Assembly: GCA_026413225.1 (NCBI GenBank)
Contig: CM048552.1
Coordinates: 164,374,053-164,438,052 of the forward strand
Direction of reading: 5' to 3'
DNA: 64,000 nucleotides
Source of the DNA: Otis tarda
Taxonomy: Eukaryota; Chordata; Aves; Otidiformes; Otididae
Position 1 is the stretch's first letter; each line of letters begins with the position of its first letter. The position numbers and the translations under genes are program-made. Shown one piece after another: positions 22,503 to 35,463 of this stretch. A model generated the notes under the pieces. The model had not been told where the DNA came from, made no database searches, and saw only the letters and a list, made by a program, of their open reading frames with translations.

Positions 22503-23052
22503 GATTGCTCAGAGCTCCATCCAACCTGGCCGTGAATGTTTCCAGGGATGGGGTATCTACCACCTCTCTGGGCAACCTGTTCCAGTGTTGAATTTTTTTT
22601 TTTTACTTATATCCAGTCTGAATCTTCTATTTTAAAATCATTACCTCTTGTTTTATCACAACAGGCCCTGCTTAACAGTTTCTCCTTGTCTTTCTTATAA
22701 GCCCCCTTTAAGTACTGAAAATTTACAATAAGGTCTCCCTGGAGCCTTCTCTTTTCCAAACTGAACAGCCCCAACTCTCTCAGCCTGTCCTTATAGGACA
22801 GGTGCTACAGCTGTCTAACCATCTTTGTGGCCCTCCTCTGAACCTACTCCAACATGTCCACGTCCTTCTTGTTTTGGAGGCTCCAGAGCTGAAAGCAGCA
22901 CTCCAGATGGGGTCTCACAAGAGTGGAGTAGAGGGGGAGAATCATCTTCCTCAACCTGCTGGCCACGCTTCTTTTGATGCAGCCCAGGATGCAGTTGGCT
23001 TTCTGGGCTGCAAGAACATATTGTTGGCTCATGCTAAGCTTCTCATCCACTA
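22503..23052 (-). mobile_element. CR1 LINE fragment
   Basis: Reverse-strand CR1 ORF2 C-terminal sequence, including a 68-codon open piece whose residues ([23 protein letters not shown]) match the CR1 at 43117-43968. The 3' untranslated tail is missing at the low-coordinate end, and the element is 5' truncated after the block at about 23050. Confidence 0.87.
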
Positions 23053-26000
23053 GTAGTCATTTACAGTTCTTGAGAAAGTCAGCAGAAAGACAATATGTCA
23101 AGTAAGTATCACACTTGAGTTATGAAATTTTTTTTATTACCCTCAAGTTCAAAGTATTTTTCAATGTTTGTTAAATCTGTGTCTTATTTTGTGTCCGGTT
23201 TGATTTAAACAAAAAAGCAAACAACATTCTGGACAATAAGGACAGAACATTTCCTTTGCCTAAATAAATAAATAAATAAATCTTATGTGTCATAGAAGTT
23301 ACCATAAGGGTTGTAAGCCCTGTGACTAAACAATAATTTATTTAGTGATTAAAAAACTGGCAATCTGTTTCCTCACTTTGCAGAGGAAGTCACTCGTGTT
23401 CTGTCATGTGAAATTCCCTTCACACCTCTTACAAAGCAGATGGTATACAGGATTTTCTCCTGCTGCTCTAGAAAATATGTGTTTTTCCAACAGTTTGTAG
23501 CTCGTGTGTGTGTGTGTGTGTGTGTGGCAATACCTTCTCTTACTCACCAAGTAGAGGGATAGTAAAGTACTGAAACTGTGCCCACATACCTTCAAAGTAT
23601 TTTTAAGAGGCAGTGACCTTTAGAAGTTGCAGTATTGTGTATTTTTTCATAATGGAGATTGTTCCTTATTAGAAAAAGAACAGAACAATTGTTTCTAATT
23701 GTGAAAGTACATGGTGAATCAGAGGGAACACAATGAACAAGGTCAAAATTCTATCTGGTTTGTTGGACCAAGCTCGACGGTGTTCAGCATGAGATCAACA
23801 AGTTCCATTTCATATTGATTATGCTTTGGAAATTGTCTTATTTAGAGTAGTTTATAAAAATATATGGCCTTGTAAATGTTCGTAGATGCTTTCCAACATG
23901 TTTAACTTAAAATAAACTAGAAAACATCAGAGTAAAAAGCTGCAGATAATTTTTTTAGTGGGGAAAAAAAAAATAATCCAATGCTAAAAGAGAAAAATCT
24001 TGTACTTTATTAATGTCAAGGAACATCTGAAATCCTCTATCTGCATGCAAAATCATAATTTATTATTTGAAAGAAGTACAGGAAAAAATGCAATACTTAG
24101 ATATCAATAAAAATAATTATGTGTAATATAGGAAAAGATGCTACATAATGTCTTAAAAGTCACTTCAGAGAATAACAGTATATTTGAGTACTTAATCAAA
24201 CACATGGAAATTTAATTTTGGAAACAGACATAGAAAAACATCCTACTTGGTAGAATATTTCAAACTTTATTTACAAAAAAAAATTCCAACATTAATTCTT
24301 ATTTTAAAATATTTAAATTCAAGATCTGGTACAATTGTGAACACATGTTTTCTTTCACTGAATCACACGGTTAGCATGAAACAAATGTTGAGTCATTTTC
24401 TTTACTGTTACATTTACTGGATGCTTAAGTGAACTTTGGGCATTGAAATGTGAAAATTTTATTCGCAGCAAATGCCTGAATTAAATATTTTTTTTTTCTA
24501 CTCAATTAGCAAAATCAGTTATTTTAAAACATTGCAAGAATTAAAACTGAAACAACCAATAAAACAAACAAAAAACACCCCCACAAATCAAAATTAAAAA
24601 TAAGTGGGTGATTGAAACTCTTCTGAGAACATGAAAAAGAAAGACATGTACTTTAGACATCATGAATAAAGTTCCAAAATCCAGCAAGTAGAATCAAGGT
24701 GTTACCTAACCTGCATGCTTTAGCATTCTTAGTTATCTACAATGGCTTCTGTTATAACTGAACTCTGACTGCAGTATCAATATATTACTTTTCCTTTTTT
24801 TTTGCGCTATATGGGCTTCTCACGTTATGTATTACAGGTGGTTATGTACTTACAGAGTTAGACTTGTGTAACAGCTCAGAAGTACTTAAGTGAAACCAAA
24901 CTTAAAATTATTTAATCACATGAATGGATTTGTTCATTGACAAATCACATGTTAACCATAGCCATTGTTCATCCCATTGAAGATTTACACTCGAAAAGGG
25001 AATGGAAAACTTGAGTGTACCTGTCTACCCTGCAACTGTTACTCCTTGGATAAACTCAGAAAGAGTCTCTGGAATGCAACTACACTAAGCTGAAAAGACA
25101 AAACTAGACTGTTTGCATGATGTGTGACATCTGAGGAAAGAAGTCTTCCTTTGAAGATATTATCTGGAAAATTTTTACAAAACTACAAGAAAGTGAAAAA
25201 GGCCTAAGACTTCTGGATCATGAAGTCATGAAGGCATATTTACCATATTTATTTAGAAACCGAGCAAATTCTAGTTGAAGATACTACAGGTATGAAATGC
25301 TGAAGTACTAGCAATTTTCTGTATCTTATTCTTTTACAAAGAGAGCTGTGCCTGCTGCACCTGTGTCTGGACTGTTAAATTTTAATCTGACACTTCAGTC
25401 ATCGTGGAGCTGAAGACCCACTGAAGACTCCAGTGGCTGAGAGTCAAGTACTGAAGACCCCAGTGGGTAAGAATCAACTACTGCAAACATCCTTTCCAGG
25501 GCACCTGGACACATCAAGCAGGATGCCCCAGATGTTCTGTCCGGGAGTGTGAACTGTCAGGACCAATAGAAGAGTCTTGCAGGCCTTAGTAGGTTGGGAG
25601 AGCTCAGGGATTTGAGTCTAGTGCTGTCATAGCCACAGAACTAGACTTCTGGTATTTCTGTAACAAGATGATGTTGTATTTGTTAGAACTATCCACTGTC
25701 ATTATGATACATATCTCACAGTTGTCTCATTATTGCAGTAGTCTACTACTATGGTTTATAGTTATCGTGTAGTTAAATGTTGCTAAACAGTAGTTTCATC
25801 TACTGCAGCTGTGCAGTTACACAAGCTATTGATCAAAGCAAGCTATTAAAAATAATAATATATACCTTATGCATATACCTTCTTTCCTTGCTAGGTAATA
25901 CACTGTAAACTCTTTTTCCCCTGCTTACATGTACTGTGTACAATATGTAACTTCATCAGTATATTCCATAATACAGAAACATGTTTATGAACACCTATTG

Positions 26001-27351
26001 CTATTTATATCTCCTGTAAGAACCCTGTGTCTTGCTACACGGTCCCATGTAGTACTGTACCTTTTCTAAATGTAGGTGTCTGAATGTGGAAATGGATCTC
26101 ACATGTAACTCTTGGTCCAGGGGTTGACCTACCTTCTGTGATTCAAGATGTGTGGTCTCTCTGTATGGTAAAAGATATCTGAACATAAATGACAAGATGG
26201 CGAGGATTGCATCACTCATTGTAATCCTTCCTTCGAGTCTTTCCTTTTACAAAATATGAACAGTGTTAAAGTACTCTGCAAGCAGGATGTACACAATTTA
26301 AGAGGAAAAAAGGACTAGGAATCAGACAACCTAGGACTAACCAGCTGCTATGCAAAGCATTACTATGCTCACTATGCAAATGACACTTCTAATACATCTT
26401 TACTCATCAAAGTTTTCCATCAGCGAGGTGTGTGTCAGCCTCCATTACTGCTTGAATTGCTCTGATCCTCATTGTTCCTTAGTTACTACCTTCTAGTTTT
26501 CTATTCTAATGTAGTTTTTTTCTGCTTAGGATTTGACAGCTTTCCATGGCAGTGATTCTTACATTGAATACTGAAGCTGCTATTGCTATCTGAACAGCTA
26601 TACTGCTGTCTGTGCTTTCACTTAGCCTGAAAGGCTTTAGTTAATTTATACTCCTACATATTAACAACTTATTTTCTTGTTAAAATTAACCATCGTCACA
26701 CAGCTGTGCTGCATCAGATGAGTCTATGAATCACAGGTAGTTGAAACTCCTCGGCTGAGAGTTAAGTCATGGAGCAAAATGTAGTTGCCAAAAATATAGC
26801 TAACTAGTGTCATTTGAAGAGGCATGAATTTAGATATGTGCCTGGCCTCTGTCTGCTACTCCAGAAAAGTAGAGGTGTCTCATAAATCAGGTGTCACAAC
26901 TGGCAGTGACATGTGGATGTCTAGGATGCCTTAGAGTGTTTTAAGTGGCTCTGGGCATCTGTGTTTAAGCAACTGATTTGTGTCCGCGGCATCAGATGTT
27001 TGCTGTAGGATTTGGCCAATATAAACTTAGGCAGTTACAGTGAGCCCGGCTCTTGCAACTAGTGGTAGCTACTCATGGAATGTAAATATTGCTTTATAGA
27101 AGGTTTTGTAAACATGTACTTAGTGTTGCAGCCACCTAGTTCAGGGCCCTGGCTTGCATACCTTTCACAGAAAAGAGAATCCAGGCCAAAGAAACTCCTA
27201 AAACTGTTGTCCCATATATTCCTCCAAAAATTTTACCATATGATGGTCCATATTTGAAGCCCTTTATTGGAATCTCAGTAAGCTTACTGTGTCTTAGGAA
27301 TACATTATTTTAGCAAGAGTGTCTGTGGTAGTCTTGGGTTTATTGTTTCAT
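23053..27351. other. AT-rich unique DNA, no gene seen
   Basis: No exon or clear transposon. It includes an AAAT simple repeat near 23262-23281 and a TG run at 23504-23526. Near 25405-25478 there is an imperfect tandem pair built on CTGAAGACCC. The segment 25350-25640 is less AT-rich and could be a decayed repeat, but I cannot assign it. Confidence 0.5.
23504..23526. repeat. TG microsatellite
   Basis: An uninterrupted run of GT dinucleotides, about eleven units. Confidence 0.9.
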
Positions 27352-27930
27352 TGTATCCTAGTTTCGGCAGGGATAATATTAATTTTCCTCTCAGTAGCCA
27401 ATGAGTTTTGGATTTCATATGTGAAGAATGTTGATGAACACACTGATGACATGAGGTGTTGCTAATGAGACCAAGAACACTGTCAGGCTTTCCAACGCTG
27501 TCTAATATGCAGGTGCAGGAAGCTGGGAGAGATATAGCCAAAACAGTTTACCCAAACTGGCCAAAGAGAGTATTCCTTGCCATAAATGTCATGCTCAGTA
27601 TATAAGTGGGGGTTGCCCAGGAGGGGCATCTATGGCTGTCTCCCTCTCACTCCTTTGCTTGCTGCTTGGTTTTGTTTCTGTGATCGCTGCTTGGGACAGA
27701 CTGTATTGGTCATTGGGACATAAGGTGGTGAGAAATCATGCATTGTTCATTTTGTATAATTCAGTATCCTTATGTTCTATAATTGTTGTCATTTTCCTTT
27801 GCTGTTCTAGTAAACTGTCTTCATCTCAACCCACAAATTTTCCTTTCTTCCCAGTTCTCTACCCCATCCCACTGGGGAGGGGGAGGGTAAGCAAGAAACC
27901 GTTTGGTGACCAAGGCTAAACTACAATACA
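27352..27930 (+). mobile_element. Solo LTR of the provirus family (B), diverged
   Basis: Collinear with the proviral LTR: CTAGTTTCGGCAGGGATAA at the start, a TATATAAGTGGGGG promoter element near 27600, and GGGGAGGGTAAGC ahead of GGCTAAACTAC at the end. Unlike the provirus it keeps the TATA segment. TTGTTT occurs just outside both ends (27343-27348 and 27931-27936), but its spacing from the left LTR end is not exact, so the target duplication is uncertain. Confidence 0.82.
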
Positions 27931-28085
27931 TTGTTTGGTAAAGACTCACTATTTTATAATGTAAAACTCTGCTAAATTATTGGGACAGAAGCAACTGAGG
28001 TTATTAAGACCTAAATTTCAGATTGCTCTCTCCCATGGGAGTAGGCTGAGACTGGGAACAAAATGAGAGATTCTCCATCTGTCAG

Positions 28086-28572
28086 AATCATAGAATCATG
28101 GAAGGGACCTTTAAAGGTCATCTAGTCCAACCCCTCTGCAAGGAGCAGGGACAGCTTCAACTAGATCAGATTGCTCAGTCTCATCCAATCTAGTCTTGAA
28201 TGTTTCCAGGGATGGGGCATCCACCACCTCTCTGGGCAACCTGTTCTACAACCTTCATAAAAAAAAAAAATTCCTAATATCTAATCTAAATCTATCTCCC
28301 TCTGCTTTGTCCTATTATCACATGTCCTATTGCAACAGGCCCTAATGAAGAGTTTCTACCCACCTTTCTTATAAACCCCCTTTAGATACTGGAAGACTGC
28401 TATAAGGTCTCCCTAGAGCCTTCTCTTCTCCAGGCTGAACAGTTTCAGCTCTCTTGGCCTGTCCTCATAGGAGAGATGCTCCAGCCCTCTCATCGTCTTC
28501 CTGACCTTCTTCTGAACCTTCTCCAACTGGTCCATGTCCTTCTTGTGTTGGGGGCTCCAGAGCTGGGAGCAG
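28086..28572 (-). mobile_element. CR1 LINE, 3' part, split by an LTR
   Basis: Begins with the CR1 tail and the GGGACCTTTAAAGGTCATC block, then the C-terminal ORF2 coding region in reverse. It stops at GGGAGCAG, where a family C LTR has inserted, and resumes at 29336 with TACTCCAGG, which is contiguous in intact CR1 copies such as the one near 43520. Confidence 0.9.
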
Positions 28573-29335
28573 TGTCACGCTCCGATTTTGGATGAGAGGA
28601 AGGCCCCCTTGTGTTCTAGCCAACCTCAGACAAGTCTGGAAGGCTAGGGGCGGCTGGACCAACCTCTCACACACCGGGGCGAAGTTTTGCTCGTAGTCTC
28701 GGGAACAGAATTAAGACTCAAAACGGAGTCAAGTGCCAGGTAACTTTATTTACCCGACAACAAGTTCGCAAATGCAAGAGGAAAGAGAGAAAGAAAGGAA
28801 AAAGGGAAAAGAGTTTCAGTTGCAACAGCTACCACCACGGAGCTGCGGCATCCTGGCAATCCAGTTCACTCAGTGGGAGAACGTTCCTTCAGATGTTGGT
28901 TCTGATGTTGGTCCCATCAATGTTGGTTCCTTTCTGATGTTGGTTGTTTCTGTCCTTTTATTGTTTGTCTCACTGCATATTCATTGTCCTTCCAAGAATC
29001 ACGTCACATATTCCAAGAGCTGGTTTGCTTAGCCGCACCCTTCACCTGGCGGTGATATACATGCCCAATATCCTCTCTGGGCCCCTCTGTTTTTCTGGCC
29101 TCGGGTCTGGGCGCATGCTTACGGGTAAGGCTAAATTTCTCGGAATCAGCTCTGCATTCAGGTTCACAGGACAGCAGGCTTGCAAGATAACGGGAACTGT
29201 CTTGCAAGGTAAGGAAATCGGCTTGCAGGAAAACAGGAAGACTCTAGTCCTATGGTTTAACTGATGTTCCATTGTTTAGGTGGTGGTTTGACATTTCAAC
29301 AATGTTGAGATAAACATTCAATACAGTCTCTTACA
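28573..29335 (-). mobile_element. Solo LTR, 763 bp, family C, inside a CR1
   Basis: On the minus strand it begins TGTAAGAGACTG and ends CGTGACA, aligned with the LTR at 19796-20590. The flanks are AGCAG on the left and CACAG on the right. In an uninterrupted CR1 the same place reads CGCAG, so both could be decayed copies of one 5-bp duplication. Confidence 0.87.
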
Positions 29336-30002
29336 CACAGTACTCCAGGGTCTCACAAGAGTGGAGCAGAGGAGCAGAATCACCTCCCTTGACATGCTGG
29401 CCATGCTTCTTTTGATGAAGCCCAGGATGCAGTTGGCTTCCTGGGCTGCAAACACATTGTCAGCTCATGTTGAGCTGCTTCTCCACCATCATTCCCAAGT
29501 CCTTCTCCTCAGGGCTGCTCTCAATCCATTCTCTGCCCAGCCTGCATTTGTGCCTGGGGTTGCCATGACCCAGGTGCAGGACCTTGCACTTGGCCTTGTT
29601 GAACTTCATGAGGTTGGCATGGGCCCACCTCTGAAGTCAAGGTCCCTCTGAATGGAATCCCTCCCCTCCAGTGTGTCAACAGCACCACACAGCTTGGTGT
29701 CGTAGGCAAACTTGCTGAGGGTGCAGTCCATTCCACTGTCCATGTTGCTGACAAAGATGTTGAACAGGGATGGGCCAAATATGGACCCCTGAGGAACTCC
29801 ACTTGTCATGAGTCTCCACTTGGACATCGAGCTGTTCACCACCACTCTCTGAGTGCAGCCATCCGGCCAATTCCCTGGGTTTTCCTTGTTCCCCTTTTTT
29901 AAAAATGGGAGTTATGTTACCCCTTTTCCAGTCATTGGGAACCTCACTGCACTGCCACAACTTCTTAGATATGATGGACACCGGCTTGGCCACTTCATCT
30001 GC
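29336..30002 (-). mobile_element. CR1 LINE, 5' part of the split copy
   Basis: Continues the CR1 begun at 28086. Frames on the minus strand carry RT blocks such as [15 protein letters not shown] and the FxDDT-like region, here with an altered residue (FAYDTKL). It is 5' truncated at about 30002. Confidence 0.88.
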
Positions 30003-30742
30003 TAACTTGCATTTTCAAGACAGAATCGACATCCAGAATCTCCTAGATAAGAGTGTCTGGATATACACTCTGAATGTACACTGAACTATCCTGTTTCTCT
30101 TACACACATGCTTTAGTGGATGAGCATCACACTTTTTTTTTTTTCAAACAGACCTTAAACTTTTGCAAGGTTAAAGTTGAGTGCTAATTTCAGCCATCTT
30201 GTTGAACAGGATGAAGTCCAAAATTAAATGATAGAAACAGTTATCATGTTTCACTGTTAAGAAGAAGAGTTTGTTTGATGAGGCTAACTTGCTGTTCTAG
30301 CCAAATCAATTTCAGTGAGGCAGGATTATTCAGGTCCTAAACATCAGGTCCTAGCCTGTCACCATTGTGGTTAACAGCTCTAGAAAGGGAGCTAACTGCT
30401 AAGTGTTAGCAGTCATTTAGTTCAAGGTGAGCAATAACAGAGCATGACACATAACATCTGAGTCCTCCTGGTCAGAGAATGAGGTCTCTGAATGACAATA
30501 ACCCTATCTAGATGTTGATAAACCCCTTGTTTACACTTCTCTCCCGGATAAATGAAGGAGAAATACTAACCAAGCCCTTTCTACCTTCTGCTAGAAGAAA
30601 CAAATCCCTTCCATACTCACACATAATAAAGAAAGTATACTCAATCTCTTCTCCACATACATATAAGTTATACATTTGGCTTTGTTTCTGCAGTTCCATT
30701 AACCTTTGTGAGTGTATTTTCCATCACCAATTAATTCAAGAA
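30003..30742. other. Unique DNA, no gene seen
   Basis: No exon or repeat recognised. It ends in AAGAA, the target duplication of the next LTR. Confidence 0.5.
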
Positions 30743-31258
30743 TGTAGTGATTTGACCCTGTCTGGCAGCTAAGCCCTACACAACTACTCACTAACTCCCT
30801 ATTAACAATAACTTTAAAGCAACTAAAATGAAGGAAAGAGAAAGCAGAAAGAAAGGAGAAAAGAAAAGAAAACAAATTATGCAAAGGCAATCACTCACCA
30901 CTTCCCACAGTAGACTGATGCCCAGCCAGTCCCTGAGCAACGGCTACCTACCCAGAACTCCCCTCCTTTCCAATTTTTATAGCTGAAGATTACTTTATAT
31001 GAAATGAAATATCCCTTTGGTAATTTTGGGTCAGTTATCCTGGTTATGTTCTCTCTCCACTTCTTGTACACTCCCAGCCTACTCGCTTGTGGGGCAAGGT
31101 GAGAAGCAGAAAAGACCTTGATGCTGTGTAAGCACTGCTCAGGAGTAGATAAAATAAGAGTGTGTTATCAAGACAATTTTGATCACATATCCAAAACATT
31201 TCACTTGTAACTGCCTGCTATGAAGAAAATTAATTCTCTCTCTGACAGATCCAGCACA
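30743..31258 (-). mobile_element. Solo LTR, 516 bp, ERV-L-like
   Basis: On the minus strand it starts TGTGCTGGATC and ends AAATCACTACA. AAGAA flanks it on both sides (30738-30742 and 31259-31263), an exact 5-bp target duplication. It is distantly similar to the family B LTRs, with the same order of blocks (AGAATTAATTTTC near the start, GACCCAAA in the middle, GCTTAGCTGCC near the end). Confidence 0.87.
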
Positions 31259-31379
31259 AAGAAGAAAAGTTACATGTCTTCATACAATTGGCAGAGGCCC
31301 CATGTTTGCAGGTCCTCATCCTCACGAGTGAAGTGCAAGGCCAACACAGCAGTCTGTGAGCAAAACAGTGTGTTTGTGG

Positions 31380-31745
31380 AACACATTGTTGACAACTTCT
31401 TGACACAAACAATCAAGGAGCTGATAAAGGGAGACACTCTGCTGGAACTGATTGTTACCAACAAAGAACTGGTCAGGAAAGTGAAGATTGAAGGTAGCTT
31501 TGGCTAAAGTGACCATGGAATGGTGGAGTTCAGGATCCTGGAAGGAGGAAACAAGGTAAATAGCAGAATCACAACCTTGGGCTTCAGGAGAGTAGACTTT
31601 GGCCAGCTTAGGGACCTGCTTAGAAGAATCCCAGGGGAGAGCGTCCTATGGAGAGGAGGAGTCCAGGAGAGCTCTTTGTTTTTCAAGGATCACCTTCTTC
31701 AAACTCAAGAACAGTCCATTTCAATGACCAGCAAAGAAAGCATCT
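31380..31745 (+). mobile_element. CR1 LINE internal fragment
   Basis: Plus-strand coding remnants read DNFLTQTIKELI, LLELIVTNKELV, MVEFRILEGGN and VQESSLFFKDHLLQ, which match the region between the CR1 endonuclease and reverse transcriptase. A TAA breaks the frame at about 31505. It abuts the tail of a CR1 of opposite orientation. Confidence 0.82.
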
Positions 31746-32050
31746 CATAGAATCATACAATCATAGAATCACATGGTTGGATGGGACCTGTAAGATCATC
31801 TAGTCCAACCATCTTCCCACTACCATTGCTGCCACAGCTACTAAACCATATCTTGTAGCTTCTCATCAAGCTGCCTCTTGAACACTGCCAGGGACGGCGA
31901 CTCCACCACCTCCCTGGGCAGGCCATTCCAGTGCCTGACCACTCTTTGAGAGAAAAAGTTTTTCCTCACGTCCAATCTAAACCTCCTCTGGTACAACTTG
32001 TGGCCACACAAAAATACAGGCCAGTGTTGCCTCACTCTCCATAGCAGACT
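31746..32050 (-). mobile_element. CR1 LINE 3' end
   Basis: Tail repeats of TCATAGAATCATACAATCAT open the element at its low-coordinate end. The minus-strand frame then carries the C-terminal ORF2 stretch [20 protein letters not shown] and [10 protein letters not shown]. It is 5' truncated near 32050. Confidence 0.88.
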
Positions 32051-34479
32051 TAGTCTAAAGGATAAAAAGGTACTGAGAAAAAGTGAGTGGGATTTATCCA
32101 TAGATTCTAACAGTCGAATTTAGGCAAATTTAGGATATCTGCCAAAGTAAGGGTACACACGTTGAGTCAGTTGTCCAAACTTCTAGAAGCCAGCACAGCT
32201 CAGATAAATATGTGAATATAGGCTGAGATGCATCAGAACAACACATTTCACTGTGACCCTTCATATGCCCCACTTAGGGATTTTTTAAACTCAAGTAGTC
32301 TTTTTTTTTTTTTACTACTGGCTTCTGGCTGTGATCCAGGAACATAAAAGTGAACCACCCTATTTTCTCAGAGTCCTAGATACGTATCTGGGCCTTTCAG
32401 TCATTATCACATTTTTTTATAGATGTTAAGAACAGGCTAACCAACTAACCAGCTATCTGAATAATAAGCAGGATGCTCTTCAGTCTGCAGGAATAGCATT
32501 TTTACAGAATGCATACAGACACATTCACAGATACGATGTGTGAGGTGTGTTCATGGGGGTGTTGTATGAAAGAAGGGAAATCTCCTGTGGTGCCTTATAT
32601 TTTTGGAAGTGAAATAGCTTGGAAGAGTGCGTGGGAAGTGTGAAACTAGCTCTTTCACTGTCCATATTGTTTGTAGGGAGCAAACAATTTTCATAATTGC
32701 TTTTTGATTTTCTCTTGAAGGAAGCTTTCTGTTTTGCTAAAAATAAGTGTACAGGAACAAACTAGCACAAGTCCAGTGCAAAGAGCCTAGGAACCAGAGC
32801 TCTAATGAGAAACACAGAGTGACCAGATTGAGAGTATAAACATGGCTAAAATCTATTATCATCCATTTTGTGGTTTGGTTTTTTTTTTTGTAATGAACAA
32901 AGTCCATTGAAAATAATACATGACTACAGTAATAGCTTTTGTATCTCTCCTTTTACTATCTAGTGACTGAACATACTGGAAAGCAAAGATGTAACTACAA
33001 AAAAAATATATATTGCACAGATGTCATGGCAACAGTCAAATGAAACTAGAGAATAAGACCCCTCAGGGCAATTTTCACTTACACAGTTGAGCAAACAAGG
33101 GAATAGGGATGAGGGAAAAAACAATATTTGAATATACATGAAAGAAAACCTGCTTGCTACCTGTTTAGGAGATGGGTAATTCTTGTTAGTTCTTTTTCTT
33201 GTAAAACATTGTTTTACTTTTACTTTATGCGCAAGGTTTTTCAAGCTCTGTGTAGCTGTTGCCTAAGTCTGACTGGCCCCCATCAAACCTCCCCTAACTG
33301 TTAGGAGGAAAACGGCTGTTGTGGAGGCACCCACGTACTGCACCATTGTCAAATGGTCCACGTAGCAGCACCTGTCAAGTATGTGAGTGTAAACAGGGGG
33401 TTGTGCATGCATGGGACACACAAAACTGTCTGAGAGGGCTTGTGCCCAAAACAATCATGTTAAGAGAGGAAGACGACCATCAGCAGGATTAGACAGCAAC
33501 CAGGAAGTGAGAGATACTTCTTAGAAGAAGTATGAAGGAAACATGGACATTTGTGGCATAGGGAGAGACAGTGGAGAGGAAGCAGCAGCTGTCAGAGGAC
33601 ATCTGTCCCTGCCAGCAGTGTCCCCAGGGTACTCTGACCCCTAATCAGGCCAGGCAGTGCAGCCCCCTTGTAGGGTGCTGAGAGCAGCCTGCACCCAGCA
33701 GTGGGCTGGTAATGGAGGGGCAGCATGCAGGGATCCACTCTCAGGCCATGGGGACACCTCCTAAGATCCCTCCTCACCATCAGGAGTGGCAGAGGGGCAT
33801 GAGAAAGTGGGGAAGGAGTGATGACAATCCCTAGATCCAGGGGATGTATGTGTGTATGTGTGCACGTGTGTGTCAGGACTACAGCTTCAGAGGATTAGCT
33901 CTACAAGGGTGTTAATAAATGTGTAGTGCCTATTAACATCTACTAATTTATCTATAATCATGATTTATCTGATGTATTAAGGATGTTGATTCTGAATATA
34001 TAGTGCATAGATTGCCAATTAGTTATATGTCATTAATAAATCAATAAACTGTTTAATTTCTGGTTTCATTTAAACCACAAGTTGAACAGTTTTTTTTCCT
34101 TGTGACAAGATAGTAAAAATAATTATCCACAGTCTCAAAAGCACATGCATTTTTAAATGCCCCCTGATAAAAAGAGCAGCTTGCTGGTGCTGCTTGCAAA
34201 CTGCATCAATAAAATGTGTGATAGATGCTTTGCTTTTAAAGCCTCTGAATGAAGCTTAATAGCTTTATTGTCTTCAAATCTGTACCACAGAATTCACCAA
34301 AACCTTAGAGTAATTTAATTTTAATCAGGTTTCCTTACAGTTTTCAGAGCTAGAAATTATGGGTTCTCAAAAACAATCTCTATCCAGTTTAATAGCACTT
34401 AAAAAAAAAAAAAAATCATCTCCTTTGGTTTTACCTTCCTAGCTTTCCATCCTTCATCCCAGATTATGGAAGTGCAGTA
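32051..34479. other. Mostly unique DNA, one GC-richer patch
   Basis: No exon recognised. 33590-33800 is clearly richer in G and C than its surroundings, with short open frames on both strands but no recognisable domain. It could be a decayed LTR or another old repeat. A TG/TATG run lies near 33846-33873. Confidence 0.5.
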
Positions 34480-34915
34480 GAATCATAGAATCATAGACTC
34501 TTAATGTTGGAAGAGACCTCCAAGATCATCAAGTCCAACCGTCAACCCAACACCACTGTGCCTACTAAACTATATCCTGGAGTGCCACATCTACACGGTC
34601 TTTGAACACCTCCAGGGGTGGTGACTCCACTCCTTGGGCAGCCTGTTGCAGCGCCTGATAACTCTTTCAGTAAAGAAGTATATTCTAATATCCAACCTAA
34701 ACCTCCCTTGCTGCAACTTGAGGCCATTTCCTCTTGTCCTGTCACAACTTATTTGGGAAAAGAGACCAACACATTCCTCCCTACAACCTCCTTTCAGGTA
34801 ACTGTAGAGAGCAATGAAGTCTCCCCTCAGCCTCCTCTTCTCTAGACTAAACAATCCCAGCTCCCACAGCCACTCCTCATAAGACTTGTGCTCTAGACCC
34901 CCTCCACTAGAAGGT
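34480..34915 (-). mobile_element. CR1 LINE 3' fragment
   Basis: CR1 tail (AATCATAGAATCATAGACTC) at the low end, then GGAAGAGACCTCCAAGATCAT. The minus strand keeps C-terminal coding blocks such as [20 protein letters not shown] and [15 protein letters not shown] with frame breaks. It is 5' truncated near 34915. Confidence 0.88.
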
Positions 34916-35463
34916 ACATATTTACCTTCCACCTGTTCTCTTGTTTTCCATGTCCTCTCCCATACAAATCACTGTAAATGGATGTGATGCACTCCTTTTG
35001 GACATACTTTGTATAGACCAATATGTGCATTATAGCAAATTATATGCACCTCAAATACAGTTGCAGGCTCAAATGTTGTTTTCGACCTTGAGCTCTGTGA
35101 GCTCTGCGCACTTCTGTCTGACACTAGAAAAATTGTTGTTTGCTAAAAAGGAAAGTATTCAAAAAAAAAGGAAATCAAAGTGGAGACAATATTCAGAAGA
35201 GCAAGATATGGGACAACAGTATGTGGCTTCTGAAATTCTGAGGCTGTTGAAAAATACACTTTTCCCTATACACAATATTTATATTATGGTTGCCTATATT
35301 CTAGCATATGGGGTTCTTTTTACAGTGTGATTGAGTAAATGACAGTACAATAAGTGATCATAAGTGTACAAAAAGTGACATGGTCTTCATGTAGTGCAAA
35401 ATAGTACTTAAATTATGCTATCTATGTTTTTATGTAGTGCAGTGACTTCTAAGCGTATCACAC
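34916..35463. other. Unique DNA, no gene seen
   Basis: Nothing recognised. It contains an open frame of 129 codons on the plus strand (34941-35330) with no known domain, atypical composition for coding DNA and no support from context. The stretch ends at the CACAC target duplication. Confidence 0.45.

Noticed and set aside
34941..35330. 129-codon plus-strand frame as a host exon
   Set aside because: No known domain, no convincing splice sites, and codon content like AT-rich noncoding DNA.
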